Shown: positions 44,819-57,727 of the stretch, in pieces
Layout: every line of letters starts with the position of its first letter
Position numbering within the stretch: position 1 is the stretch's first letter
Assembly: GCA_030267565.1 (NCBI GenBank)
Contig: BRXU01000004.1
Span: 5,639,001-5,703,000 of the forward strand
From: Pleodorina starrii
Taxonomy: Eukaryota; Chlorophyta; Chlorophyceae; Chlamydomonadales; Volvocaceae
Direction of reading: 5' to 3'
Length of the DNA: 64,000 nt
The notes under the pieces: model-generated
Told to the model about the DNA's origin: nothing
Database searches by the model: none
Seen by the model: only the letters and a program-made list of their open reading frames with translations
Translations under genes and position numbers: made by a program

Positions 44819-47800
44819 CCGGCTTCAAGGAAGCCGACACCAACCCCTTGTTTGTGCGTTAAATTAAGAAAGGTATAGGGTTGAGGTAAAAGAAAGAACC
44901 GCAGCGGACGTTGGCGAGGCGAGCCTGGCGAACGGACTTAGGGGTGGGGGCAGAGTGATTAGAGGAGGGAGTGCAGCGAGATCTCGTACAACTGGGAGGG
45001 GGAGGTAAAGATATAAAAGACACCGCAGCGAAGGGACGGAGACGGCGTGAGCGACAGCGCGGGGGAATACCATATGGGATATAGTATTCCGACAGCGCAA
45101 GCATATGGGTTGGTTGTGGGATTTGGGCTACTCCTGCGGCGTGAGCTGCATGCGGCAGCTCCCGTTGGGCGCCTGGAGCCCGCTTGGTGGCGGCAGGGCG
45201 CGGACGGCGTCTCGGGGGTTGCCTCGTGTAGGGGCCCGTGCCGGTGGGGGTGACGAGCCGGGAAGAAACAGACGAGATGCAGGCAGGCAGGCACCGGGCA
45301 GCGACCGAACGATGGGAGTGCGCCAGGTCAGGATGTTACGGTGGCGAATCGCACAGACAGTAAGGAAGCGAGGGAGGGACACAAGAGTGGCACGGAAGGT
45401 TTGCGGGGACCCCGGGACGGAGATGTGGAACGAGCCCTAACGCGTGACACTTGTTTAGAGCCAAGGCCACGTACAGCCATGTGTGGCGTGCGGCACTCAT
45501 TACCGGGCGGCGTTGTCGGCCTTACCAACCCAAACGATGGAAGGCTAAACGAGAAACTATCCAATAATAAACGCTAGCATATGTTGAGTTATCGTTCTAG
45601 CATGCAGTCCGCTCCTCCTCGATGTAGGAATACTGTTCTGCTTGCCCAGTTAACGTGTCCTGCCAGTACCGTACATCCAAGATCCAACCCAAAGCACCTT
45701 CGCTCGCTGGATGGTCGCAAGACGAGCCTTGCCTAGTTCTTCAAGACGCGCGACAAGGGCCGACGGGGACTTCTCCCCAAGTCATGCACGTGTGGACCCT
45801 AAGTTTCCCCTGAACACGCATACATTTAACACATCCATTCGACACGCTAGCCTGCCACGTGCGTCTTCCGCCCTGGCTGGATAATAGGATTGCACGTGCA
45901 ACTCCTGCGCCTGCCTGTCTGCATCTTAAATGAGCAGAACTTAATCGTTGGAAGGAAGCGCCGTCGGTCGCCTGCTTAGTCGACCGCAGTCCAGTCGGCC
46001 CTGAGACTGGCCCACGGGTCGTCCCACACACCCAGGGGTCGGTCCCAAACCGGCACCGCTCCATCGTCCCCGACGACTCGGGCTGGTGCCTCGTCTCCAC
46101 ACGCGCTGTGGGCCTGAGCCTGAGGCGCCCGACGGGCAGCTGAGGCGTCTGGTGGACACCTGTAGGAGCTGGTCAGCGTCAGGCGCTGTGTCCTGGTTTC
46201 GCCGGTTGCCACTGCCAGTTGCACCTTCGTGGCATGCCCTCTGTCGGGTGCTTCTGATGCCACTGCCGCCGCCACCGTTGATGTTGACAGGCAAGGCCAA
46301 GAAGCATCCACCAGTGAGGGGGCCGGGCAGGGGGCCGCTGCGCAAGGCGGTTTGGTGGGGGAGGGGAGGCCGGCGGGAGGTACCGGTACCGGTAGACTAA
46401 GGGGCGGGAAAGGCGAGGCCAATGATAAATGGTCGCTGCGATAAGGACGCCGGCTGCGTGCACACCGGTGCGTAGCCACGAGCTGCCACGAGCTGGCAGG
46501 GCAGTAAGGACTGCACACGGGCGGCGCTGCATCGCGCGACTCTAAACGCAATGAAACCAAAGGCGGCGATCACGGCAGAAGGCCGCGACCGGAGTTACCG
46601 GTAAGGGTCACATCTCGCATGTGGCGGGCCGGCGGCATGCGCGACCCACATGGCAGCTGCCTACCGGTATTTGCCGCAAGAAGAACCCGTATGGTAAACC
46701 CCAGATATAAAACACGCAATCTTACCCGCCGCGCGGCGCCCGCGGTCGCAGTCCGGGCGGCCAGTCGGCCGCCCTCCCTCACTCTAGCCGGGCCTGTGCG
46801 TGGGGCCGCCGCTGCCAGTACGTGCCCAACCCGCCAAGCTGCATCCGGGGCGACCTGCCGGGTGGTAATCCGGGCGGCAGGTGGCCAGGAGCCCCCCCTT
46901 AAGGTTGCTTAAAATAAAGATGCGGGGGACAGGCATCATGGTCATCACCTGGGAGCCCGAGGACGAGTTCCACCCCACCACCCGGGCACACATCTTGCTT
47001 GGCCAGCTGCGTCAAGGGAGGGTTGCTCAGGGCCGCACGGCTGGCACGCAAGCAAAGCTGGCACGGGCTGCGCAGCGCCAAGGGCGCGAGATCGGATAGC
47101 ACCTAATCGCTGCGGTGTGCGCCGCGAGGCCGAGCCACACAAGTCGGGAATTGAGAAGAGAGGAGCCACGACACGGACCCAAGAGGAGGAGACCGTCCTG
47201 GATTGCGTCGCCGCACATCGGGCGCGACTCAACGGCCTCGGTGCCGGACTCCGCACCAGCCCGGCGGGGACTGTATTAGAAAAGGAGCTCAGAGAAGTAC
47301 CGTGCTGTAACCGAGATGGGAGGCACCGGCCAGGAGGGCAGCGCAGCTCCAGCAGCTTCGAGAGGAGCAGAAACCGACCGCACAACCGACCAACACGACG
47401 CGACGCGACGGCGCCTGCTGATGCCAGCGTCATCGAAGCTGCGGCAGCAATCGGATGCGCGAGGGTGCGCCTCAGCGGCGAGCAGCGCGCTCCCTTCTCC
47501 GCAGGGACCTGCGACAAGCCCCGGACCGACCCCCACCTACGAAAGAGTCACCATGGGCGAGGAGGCCGCTGGCCGCTTGGGCGCCTGCTCGTAAAAGGTG
47601 CCCGCGGACACGCTGCGGACACGGAGGGGGAGGACAGGAGATACCGCAGCGGAGGACGGAGGCACGGAGGGGAGGGAGGGGTGAGAAACAAACAGCGGGG
47701 TAGTCAAGAAGGACAGCAGGCAGGTAACCGCAGCGGTGAGGTCTGGCCTGAATGCGGGAGGGTTGGCAGCCTGGCACCAGGTGTCGCAGCAAGCACAATT

Positions 47801-48171
47801 AGTACAGCACCGGGGCGTGGTAGGAGTTGAGGGAGGCAGGGAGTAAAGCGACGCGGCAGAGCAGGCAAGGCGTGGGGTGGCGGGCGGCACGTAGTGCTTA
47901 GCGGGTGAAACCTGCCGCGGCGTGGAGTGCCGCGGCATTGGCGCGCGCAGCGCCGCCCGTCACCATTCGTTCCCTTTCGTTCCAGTTTCAAGGCCAGAAC
48001 GGCTGGTGGGTCCGGGCTCACAGGGGTGCCACAGCCCGGGCAAGCCCAGCACGCGACCAGGCTGCCCGGCAGCGGTGCCACGACGCTCCGGGTCGTCCCA
48101 TCCCGACGTCATGCCCACCACCCCGCTCCAAACGCTCCCCGGACAGCCCTGGGAGCGACGCGCTCACTGAC
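44819..48171. other. Gene-poor region
   Basis: Several antisense copies of the CCGCAGCGG motif occur (44896, 45023, 47652) along with a dispersed repeat at 45630-45795. Protein-like but unassigned pieces are a plus frame 46920-47099 (IMVITWEPEDEFHPTTRAH), a plus frame near 47117-47330, and a minus frame ending at 45976 (RPLGVWDDPWASLRADW). These are probably old transposon fragments. The last exon of the transporter may lie at the right edge but was not found. Confidence 0.4.
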
Positions 48172-50805
48172 CAGAGGAGGAGGAACCCGATACCAGCCGG
48201 AGAGGCGTGCTTGTCCCAAATAATCACGTTAAGTATCACAGTCAAGGCCTGCGCGTTGGTGGGTTGGGGTTGGGGTGGGGATGCAAATGGATCGTGGATG
48301 GAATCGCAGCGATGGGTTTAGCGAGGAGCGGGTGCAAGACCTTGGCGGGGAGTGCTTCGCCCACTTCCCATATTCCTGGGAGTGTCCAGGCTGCCTCAGC
48401 CTACGCAAGCACCACGGCAAGAGAAGGCCCCGACCCTGTCCTCCTGCCAACAGAGCCACACCCTGCTCGTTGCCGAGACCCTGTCAAAGACCGCCCTTTG
48501 CGGCCCTAGCCCTCCCACCGCTCCCAGACACCCCTCCCCCGTCACTCACCCTCCCCGCCACCCTTCTCCACCACTCCCTGCACCCCCCGCCCGCACTTCA
48601 GCCCGGGTCTGTGCGCACCCCGACTTCACCCTGCAGCCCCTGATCCCAAGCCCCACTCCGTATTGCTCGGGCCGCTCGCCACCGTCGCCCTTACGTCCCA
48701 CCGCGGCTCCACAATACACTGCCCCACATCTGCGGTACCTTCCTTATCACCCACCTTGCAAATGATGCCCACGATCGTAAACAGCGTCGCCGACACGGCC
48801 TCTCGCAGCAGGTACGACGCATGCGACATGGCCACCCCCAGCACGCACGACAGCGCCAGCGCGCCGGCGCCTGCGGGCGTCCACCTCAGACCTCGCACCA
48901 GCTGGAGCTCCCCCATGAAGGGCAGCACCGCAGCCAGCGGCAGGAAGGCCATCAGGTTGGCGTAGTAGACGCGGCCCCAGTTGGTCATCTTGACCGTGTC
49001 GCACATGTGTTTGACGTACACCGTGTCAAACGTGAAGAACGCGTACCTGGTGGGGAAACGCAGGGGGAGGACGGGAGGACGGGAGGGTTGGGGCGTCTAT
49101 CTTCCGATGTGCGCGATTGGGCAACATCGCTGCCGGCCCCTCGTGCTCGCTGCTCTGTACCCCACTGAACCCACTCACCTCATGAGTGGGACACGGCCAC
49201 CAAACGTGGCTGTGAGGCCAGAGCTGGAACCCAAAGGCTGAGAGCTGAAACGAGGCCGGGTTACTTGACTTGGGGCCCGTTCCCTATCGGTGCTGAGGGC
49301 GGTCGATGGAATACGGTACACCTTGGGTCGAGCACGCCCTTAGCCACCCGCCCCCGCCGCGGCCCCACAGACCCGAACGCCGTCTCCGTCCCTTCACTGC
49401 GGTATCGCTCTCGCTCTTCTCACCCTCTCACGCTGTCGCGCCCGCGTCCCTTCAGCCCGCTTCCGGAGGATGAGCCCAGCTGCGTCACACCACCTCACCC
49501 CAGCCCAGCCCAGCCCAGCTCAGCTCAGCTCAGATCAGCAGCTCACCAGAGCAGCAGCCAGTAGTAGGCGTGTATCTTGAAGTCCGCGTCCACCAACACG
49601 TACCCCACCGACCCCACCAGCAGCACCACCAGGCAGCTCCAGGAGCGCGCGCTGGGCATCGACCGACCCAACCACACATAGTCGCAGAGGGACAGCACCT
49701 GCGGGCACACCGGCGGTGTCCGTGGCTGGTTGAGGTGGTGGCTTACTGGGCGGTGCAAGTGGCGGAGGTAACGGCGGGGGGCGGGGCGGATTCGACCCGA
49801 GGGGGCGGTCGTGGAGCCCAGCAGCTGGCGCCATGGGGATGATTCCTACCTACTTAAGCATACAGCGCCATGGGGCAGCAATTGTGAGGGCGGACATGGA
49901 CTTATGATGACCTGTGTATTGCTTAGGATGCGAGAGTTACAATGAGGGACCACTAGGGTCCTGCGCTGGCGCATTCTGAGTCAACTCAGAACCTCTTAGG
50001 AACGGGCTCGCTTGCGAGGCGCACCAGGGGCGTGGAGGAGCGGAACGTGATGAAGGTCTCCACGTTTGCGTTCTGCAGCACCTTGATGTTGGCCATGAGC
50101 GTGCCCAGGAACCTGGGTTGGGCGCAGGCAGGCAGGCAGGGCAGGCAGGCAGACGGAGGACGGAGGGCAGCAGGCGAGTGCGGGTGAGGACAGGCGGCGG
50201 CACGGGGAATGAGAGGCAGGAAAAGGGTATGCAGGAGAAGAGGCGTGCGACGCACAGGCACGGGCAAAAGGGGAGGGGAGGGCGTTATGCCGCAAGGACC
50301 CCATCGGCCATGACTGGACCGTAACAGAGCGAGATACAGGGGTCCAGTGTTTTGAGGGGACCTGCTGTTTCCCCGGATTGCCCTTTCCAGGCGCAGCTGG
50401 GATGGATACCGCGGCCGTGGAGTGCAGGGGTTGAGAGAGTGTTGTGAAGGGGCCCTGTTGTCACCTCTTGAGCCCACGCGCCACTCACCCGACAACGACC
50501 CATACGAATTTGGAGACCTTCTCCCATTCCAGATTATCGGCTACCAGACACCCCGTCCTGTCCCCGATTATGACTACGATGACGGAGAAGAGGAGCTGAA
50601 CGCAAAGTATGAACGTTGGCGCCGGTATTGCGTGAATAGCGACTTTATTGATGAGGAGCATGAGCGATGAACAGAAAGCGTAGTAGATGATAATTGCCGC
50701 TGTCGAGAAACCAAGGCTCTTGTAGTTGAACAGGCTCGTATGGTGAAGCAACGGCTGCTTTTCAATATCTTTTTGTTCCTCCTTGTGTGTTTCGGTGTCT
50801 GCCAT
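48172..50805 (-). CDS. Nucleotide-sugar transporter (DMT/GONST-like), last exon not found
   Basis: Minus-strand exons 50805-50489, 50112-50025, 49698-49547, 49046-48755 and 48248-48172 join in phase to at least 308 residues. The start MADTETHKEEQK is cytosolic; hydrophobic helices follow (IIIYYAFCSSLMLLINKVAI, FILCVQLLFSVIVVIIG). NANVETFITFRSSTPL, GSVGYVLVDADF and YVKHMCDTVKMTNWGRVYYA match plant GDP-sugar/GONST-type carriers. The last exon reads NVIIWDKHASPAGIGFLLLW, the family's penultimate helix, and stops in phase 2, so one more exon is missing. If the 48755 donor is not used, exon 4 would run to a stop near 48626. Such proteins exchange nucleotide sugars for NMPs in the Golgi, which may supply enzymes like the nearby GT61 proteins; that link is inference. 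Confidence 0.85.
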
Positions 50806-51404
50806 TGCTGCGCCTGTCAGCGGCGGCGCTGATGCGGGACTGCCTTCAAAATTGCAACAGACGTCCCGCTTATGGCCATAAGGCGAAGGCCCGATCATTT
50901 GAAGTAATAACACAATATGCAGAACTTCGCGCAGTTCATAAGCTGGGAAGTGCAAACTGGAACTTAGCGCGAAAATGTCAATTATCTGCTTGAACGCATG
51001 TGTGATATACGAATAGGAAATCAGGGCGTCAGCTTTTTCGCAATCGAGTGCCGAATTATCTGTCTACATTAGGAAAGGCTGGAAAACGCTGGCAGAAAGA
51101 AAGCTCCAGGTGTGCATGAGTCAACAAGAGGGTAGGAGAGGGTACAGCAGTTTTGGGTTTCCTCCGCCAGTTGACGGCATCGTTCGGAACCGGAAACCCA
51201 AAAGAGCAATCACACGGACAGTTTTTGCCTTGTCATGATAGCAGCTTGGTCGACATCAGCTCAATGCTGGCCCTTTGGCCCTTTTGGCCTCCGTCAGTTG
51301 GTGCGAAACAACGTTGGTTGGCGTGAAATAACGGCGGAAGTACGGCGCGCTTCAATGCCGGCGGCATTGATGACAGCGAGACTTGTAAATGGGCTGCACC
51401 GCGC
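50806..51404. other. Transporter 5' flank and LINE junction
   Basis: Upstream region of the leftward transporter gene, running into the truncated LINE at about 51240. No other element was recognised. Confidence 0.4.
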
Positions 51405-53846
51405 ATGAATATGCCCCAAGAACACTTAGCTCCGGTTGATGAGTGCTCGGCCTGCATGTCCTTCACTGAGTCGGCCAGCTCCGGCCCTGGCGCCAAAGTG
51501 CCTCCGGGCGGCGGCCATCCCTCCCAGCCCTCCCCAACTCGCGGGCTACAACTGCGTGGGAACCCCGCTGCTGGCGTGGCGAGCACCGCGCTGGCCGCCC
51601 CTATCGGGGCGGCTGGTGTGGCCGTCGCCGCCCCCCGCAGCCTCCCTGGCCCCGCCGCCGCCATCACCGCCATCGCCGCCGTGGTGCCAGTTACAGCCGC
51701 AGCGCCCGGCCATGCCGCTGCCGCCCCCCCAGCTCCCCAGCCTATTGGCGCCGCCGCCGCCCTTGTTGCGGCTCTCCGGAACCTGGCCCCAGCAGCAGCG
51801 GTGCCGACACCGGCGGCGGCTGTCCCTCATCCCGGCGCCCCCGCCGCCCTGCTCGCCATCCTGCGGGCTGCGGCAGCCCACTTGCTCGTGATCGGCAACC
51901 CCGCCGCGCCCCCTCCTGCCCCGGCGGACGGCGGAGTGGGCTCGACGGTGTCCCCCTTGCCCCTCACTGCCTTCGTCGGCCCGGCGGCGCAGCTACGCAT
52001 CGTTGCCCAGGCCAAAACGCTCGGTGTGGGCCTCCGCAACGACGCTCAGGCCGTGCCGGTGCGGCTTGCTGGAGTGGAGTCCGCGCTGGCTCTGGTTGCG
52101 CGGCTGCCTCTCACCACTTTCGGCATGGCGGCGGCAGCGTCGGCCTACGCCCTCAGCAAAGCGCTCTACCACATGGAGTTCCAGGGTCTGCCCCCTCGTG
52201 CCGACCTGGACCGTCTCCTTGGCCTCACCGCTGCGGTGGTGGAGCGGAGGATGACCCCCGCCATGTACACGGCTGCGCCCAACGCCCGCCTCGTCGGGGT
52301 GAGCTTGGGGGTCCTCGCCCTGCCCCCCGCCGTCGGCGGCTTTGGGCTCCTGCCGCTCGTGGCCCACGTCCGGGCCCGGCACGCGGTGGCGGCGGTGCGC
52401 TGTGCCGCAGGGGCGGCCGGCCTCCTCCCCGCCGACCCGCCCTGGACTGATGTCGCCCTGCATCTGCTGCAACGGTGCCACCCGGCGGCCCACCCCTTGT
52501 GCCTCCTGGCCCCTGGGGGCGGCCGCGTCCTGGGGGCTCCGGCGCCCCGTGGATGCCCTGCATTCGCCCGGCTGCTTGGTGCAGCCGCTTACCTCGGGCC
52601 CCTCATCGTCCCGGAACCCGACGCCATGGCGGGCCCCTGGTGCTACTCGGCGCCGCTGTGGAGCAACCCGGCACTCCTGGGGCCCGGCGGCGCGTGCCTG
52701 GAGGTCACCTTCCCGGCACTCTTCGGACTGCGCGGTCTCACCACCCTCGGTGTCGCTGTGCGCTGCTGGGACGCGCTCGTGCCGACGCGCGTCGCTTTGG
52801 CGGCGGCGCGTCGTCGGCCTGCGGGCGTGTCCCCCCGCATTGCTCGCCACTGCACTTTGCAGCTACGGCAGCTGGTACTGCGAGGCGTGCTGGGCTACGG
52901 GGAGCTTGGCGCAGCGGTGGATGCCAGCGGACCGTCCATCTCGGACCAGCTGGACGACCTTTTGGGCCTCGTCCCCGGCAGCTGGGTGGCGGCGGCCCGG
53001 CAGGTCGCGGCCGGCCAGGTGGCTGTGCCGCCCGCCCGGGAGGCTTGGGCGGCGCTGCTGCAGGGGCTCGCCTGGTGCCCTGCGGGCGGCCCGTTCACAC
53101 CTGTCCTGGGCACCTCCGTCAAGCGTGGCACCCTCCTGCAGCTAGCTGAGGCGTACCATGACTTGAAGGCGCGCCATGAGGACTTCCTCGCGGACGCGCA
53201 TGAGGGCCCGGTGCCGCCGCTAGCGTTTGCGGCTTTCCGGGACACCCTGCGCCGCCTCTGGCGGCTGCGGTGGGAAAATGACCACAAAGAGGCGCTCTGG
53301 CGACTGGCGGTGCATGGCATCACGGGGTTCCCGCTGTTGCGCGGGCAAGCGGGTCGTGGGAGGGCTGCCTGCTGCCCCTGCGGTGCACCGATTACACAGG
53401 CTGGACGGTGCTGGGTCCGTCGGCACCTGTTTTGGGACTGCTTTGTTGCCCGCACCCTGCGTGAGGAACTGGAGGCGGTGTTGGGGGCCCCGGGCGACTC
53501 GGTGCTGCAGCGGGTTCATCTGTGGCTCGTGTCGCCCCCTCCGGGGATCTGTCCCTGTGTCTGGGATGTTGTGGCTTTGGCAGCCCTGGTAGCGCTGGAA
53601 CGGGGCCGCCAACGCATGTACCGGGGTGGCGCCCCCGCTGCCCCGCTTGCTCGGGCTCAGTTGGTCGGCATTGGTGCTGCGGTTGTGGCAGACTTCTGGG
53701 CCCGTGTCGCGTCGTTTGCAGCCCTAGGGATGGTACCGGATGGCTGGGAGACGGTCCCGGCATCCCACCCATTCCTGGCCAACCGGGCGGACCGTGTTGT
53801 GTTTGTCGGTCCTCCAGACACTGGGGCCCCCCCCGATTCCCCCTGA
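51405..53846 (+). pseudogene. LINE ORF2 C-terminal region
   Basis: A single uninterrupted 813-codon frame. After an Ala/Pro-rich start it shows the thumb-side region of non-LTR reverse transcriptases (SAYALSKALYHMEFQGLP, LDRLLGLTAAVVERR) and a C-terminal zinc-knuckle-like segment, CCPCGAPI followed by RRHLFWDC, common at the end of LINE ORF2. No polymerase active site or endonuclease is encoded, so the piece cannot act alone. The lack of stops suggests a recent insertion. Confidence 0.72.
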
Positions 53847-54164
53847 CGGTCTCGACGGGAGGGCCCCACGAGCATTTCTGGTTCTGCCCGACACTCGCTC
53901 TGCTGACTGCGGACCGCGTGTGCACTTCACTTGGTCGTGCTCACCTCTGCACGAACCTACTGTGACCACTCTTGACTATTGTGTGGGTGCGGATCTGCCC
54001 AGCCTGGTGGCGTCTTTTCTGCTGGGAGATTTTGACGATGGTGGACCTTGCGGCGCTCTTGCTGCTTGTGTAGGCTAGGGATTGGTGGGCCTGATGGCGC
54101 GGTGGGCTTGGTGCGGGTGGGCCTTGGTGGCTTTACTTTTGGCACCCCTTTGCGGGTGCCCCTG

Positions 54165-54248
54165 GGGTAGGATGAACAATCTGTCTAGCCTGTACGGCTA
54201 GCGACCGGTGTGACAACCGGTCCCTCTTGTAATCACCGAATCCTACAA
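54165..54248 (+). other. Structured LINE 3' end
   Basis: TAGGAT (54168) pairs with ATCCTA (54240), enclosing two stem-loops: TAGCC/GGCTA and ACCGGT/ACCGGT. The cloverleaf-like shape at the 3' end fits a recognition structure for the element's reverse transcriptase. Confidence 0.55.
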
Positions 54249-54647
54249 CTGCGTGGATGAGCCGTCCGCCCCCAGACACCCCGACAAAACTGGCCGGGAC
54301 CTACTCAGCTATTCACGAAACGCTACTTCATCCAGATTCCTCCGTTTGCGGTCCCTCTGGCCGTTTAACATACTGGCAGCGCGGCAGGGGCGGGTGTCCG
54401 ATTCGTACTCAAGTTGATTTGTCATAGGCTTTTCATGGTTTATGCGTTACAAATAACCAAGAATGCTCATGGATCACTGCAGCACAGAAAAAAAGAAGAA
54501 GTGAGGAACAATAGTCACAACTTGCCATGCTATTACGAACCCGCTGTACAATTGTTCGTACAGAAGTCCCCTCTTGACTTCTATATACTTCCTCAGCCAA
54601 GCCCTATGACGTATTTGCTGCATATACTTCCATTCAACTGTGCCAAG

Positions 54648-57600
54648 ATGCAGTCGTGTCGGGTTAGCACACTGCTTTTATTGTTTTGTGCAGGCGCTGT
54701 GCTGGCATCCGAGCAACATGATGTTCACATGCACAGTGTCATGATGAAGATTTACGGGCAGCTGGAGGCAATCCAGACACTTCAGGAGAGCATCAAGGAC
54801 GCACTGACGGAACTCAAGGTCCTGCACACCGAGAACGGCCTAGTGAAAAGTCATGCGACGACATTCCAGCAATTAGAATGCAAGGGCAACACCTACCCGC
54901 TGGACCCCGCAAGCTCCTTCGTCGCAAAGGACGAGGTGATTACGCCCAACAACGGCCATAGTATGCGGTAAGTTTCAACCGGCCAAAAGATTACGTGCTA
55001 ATCCTCCTGAACTGAGATGCACTCCCGCGGGCGGGCGCTCGCGCAAACTCCGGCATCAAAACCACCAGAATTGCTCGCGCAACGACTGTGCTCTACTTCA
55101 CTACTTCAACCCCTCCACAATGTCACTTGTGCAGGATGGACGACATCCTGTAGGTGTAGGGCTACCTCGTTTCGGCGTTCCTGTCTCGGTCTGTCGGTCA
55201 AACTCGCTAAGCGTCCATCATGCAATTGGGCTGGCTGCTAAGGTTGCTGCTTATACGTAGCGGGTTGAACTGTTTGCAGGTACGGTTATGACTGGCTCTT
55301 TGAGTCGAAGCGCCTTTTTTCGGCAGGTTCATGGCTTGGCGTGCAGTCCCAGCAGGTAAGGGTTAAAACGGTTTTTCCACGGCTCTTGCGCACAGCGGCA
55401 TGTAAGCCTATTCGCAATTCCTTCGCAGCAGCCGAACGGCTGTTGACATCAGTGTGGTGGAGATCAGAAGACCGCCAGCAGAGGGAGGAACTGTTCGAAT
55501 TCCGTGTCAGTGGCCGCTTCGACAGCTTCAGCTAGGGCGCCCACATGTCCCGTCCCGTCCCTTCACCGCAGGATCCGGCGGATCTGGTGGTTATCCAGCA
55601 ACTTGTTTGGGATATCAAGCCCAAGGTCATTTACGACATCGGTACGAGCAAGTTATACTCACACATAGCCGCACGCGCATTGGCTGTGCCTCAAAACGGA
55701 CCCAGATGCTCTGCGTCCCTATGCCGCCCCCTTCAAACCTGACCCAGGAGCGCATCTGAACCACTCTGCCCTCATCTTTGTCCCTCCACTCTGCACACCC
55801 ACCATGTTGTCATGGGCGCGCCTCAATACGGCCTCGCCCATGTTGCCCTGGCCGGGCCGGACCGGTTGGGTTCACGCAGGCACCAACGTGGGCGGTTCCG
55901 CCATCCTCTTCGCCCACATCATGAGCCAGTACGCACAGCCCGGGGAGGCGGTCATCGTGTCTGTGGGTGAGCACTGGGCCGCGCCGCGCACGGTATCGCC
56001 CAGGCTGCGCGTCGCTGTGCCCCAGGCCCGTTGTTACGGATACCGTAGTCCGCGGAGGGGGCGGCCCGTCCAAGTAGTAGTGCTGGTGGTGATGCTGGTG
56101 GTGGTGGCGGTGGTGGCACCCAAGGAAACCCAGCCTCCCGCCCCCCAAACGCCCAAATGGACTGCATAGCATAGCATATCATAGCATGTGACATGTATCA
56201 CACCACCAGTGCCCCCGAACCGCCGCGTGTGCCTGTCCTGCCCTTGATGCCAGAGGCCATTGCGCCTATCCTGTGAGGCTTTAGGTTTTAGAGCGCTGAT
56301 GGTAGGCAGACTGCTGCGAAACTCGCCCCATGAAGCTCGCGGAATTGAAAGCCACCACCACCAAAAGCCACCACTCTCGTCGGGCCTCGACGCGACCCCC
56401 TGTGCACCCGGCCACTGCGGCGCAGACCCGAAGGACTTCAACGTCAACTGGGACGATGCCGCGAAGCGGCTGTGCCCCAAGTGCGTTCCCGTGGGCGACA
56501 ACCCACTGTGGAAGAAGTACGTGCAATTCGTGCAGGCTCGGGCTGTTGACAAGCCCGCGGTGGCGGCGCTGGAGGCGGCCATCGCAAAGTACGGCGGGCC
56601 CGTCATCATCAGCGTCGACGGGTGAGTGGATGAGGAGAGGACGGAGGGGAGGAGGGAGAGGGGCAGCCGAGAGGGGGCGCAGTGAGGGTACCCGGGAAAG
56701 GAAAGCTGCGCGTGTCTGCATTCTGCCTGTGTATGGCTGTGTGTGCGTGTGTTGTGCGTGTTCAGCTGTGCGTTGATCCGGGAAAGGTAATGCTGTGCGG
56801 TAATGTGGTGCGGTTCCGCACCGGGCTTTGGAGCGCCGCATGAGCCGGTGCCTCGTGAGGTCGTGAAGTCGGGACCCCCCATTTGTCCTCTTCCCCCATG
56901 TGCGCCCTTGCCCTCTTTCCTACGCAGGTGGCACGAGTACCCCGAGGTGTTTGAGGAGTGCAACATGTTTGCCAAGGTGGGCGGCATGTTGGGTGCGGTT
57001 CGGGTTGGGATTCGGGTGCAGCAGTGAGACGATGCCTCCCCTGCGTATCTTCTGGGCCGATTTGGGAAATGCCTTGCGCATAGGAGAATGGTTGGCCCGA
57101 GGGCCCCGATAGCAATCGCCCGGATAAAGCGGAGTCGCGGGCGCATCCGCACACGAGTCGCTTTGCTGCTCAACGCACCTTTCCTTGCGCCGAACTGTCA
57201 ACCGTCACAACCACCGCCTTATGTAAGCGGCACAACAGTCGCTGGCCGGTCTTCGAAACAGCCACTGGCCAGGCAGCATTATATGAACGGACTTTCACGA
57301 GCAGCTTGTGATGGTCAGGAGGCAGCCGCCGGCCAGTCGCGTCGGCTTGCTGATGGGTCTGCGTGCCTCGTCCGCCCGCGCTTGTGAGGCAGCTCGTCTT
57401 GCTGTCGTTGACGCCACATACGTCCACGTCCGAGCCCAGCAACCAGCAAGCGTCTTCCGCTGTCTCGGATGCATGGCACCCCGTGCCTTCCCGCTCGCCC
57501 TGCAAAACCCAAATCCATGCCCCACTGCTACACCCTTGCAGTACGTCACGGTAGGCTCGTACATGATCGTGCAAGACACAAAGCTGGATCGCATCTTTGG

Positions 57601-57727
57601 CCGGCGGGGCCCGCGCCAGGCCGTGTACGACTTCCTGAAGAACAACACGAGTTTCGAGATTGACAAGTCCCGGGAGGTCTTCCTGTACACGCAGCACTCG
57701 GACGGATTCCTGCGCCGGGTGCGCTGA
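54648..57727 (+). CDS. Secreted or lumenal CmcI-like (cephalosporin hydroxylase family) methyltransferase
   Basis: Exons 54648-54967, 55135-55149 (optional), 55280-55355, 55572-55641, 55880-55966, 56426-56621, 56928-56976 and 57542-57727 give 332 residues (327 without the microexon). A signal peptide starts the protein (VSTLLLLFCAGAVLA), followed by a helical segment. The fold matches the CmcI/rhamnosyl O-methyltransferase family: WLGVQSQQ and DLVVIQQLVWDIKPKVIYDIG, then TNVGGSAILFAHIM (SAM-binding loop), VIVSVDPKD, GGPVIISVDG-WHEYPEVFEEC and YVTVGSYMIVQDT. These enzymes are SAM-dependent and often methylate sugars, which would fit a secretory-pathway glycan role. The acceptor is unknown. The in-frame region upstream of 54648 is open but does not look like a better start. 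Confidence 0.83.
55135..55149 (+). other. Candidate 15-nt microexon
   Basis: Bounded by GTGCAG and GTAGGT, it would add MDDIL-type residues between exon 1 and exon 3. Both inclusion and skipping keep the frame (phase 2 on both sides), so it could be a cassette exon or chance. Confidence 0.45.

Larger units (their letters stand above)
51240..54260 (+). mobile_element. 5'-truncated LINE retrotransposon
   Basis: Contains one long frame (51405-53846) for the post-RT part of ORF2, then a 3' UTR ending in a structured block at 54165-54248. The reverse-transcriptase palm (YADD-type box) and endonuclease are absent, as expected from 5' truncation during target-primed reverse transcription. The exact ends and target duplication were not found. 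Confidence 0.7.

Noticed and set aside
47117..47830. 237-codon plus-strand frame
   Set aside because: The first part looks protein-like but degenerates into repeat motif and low complexity; likely transposon debris.
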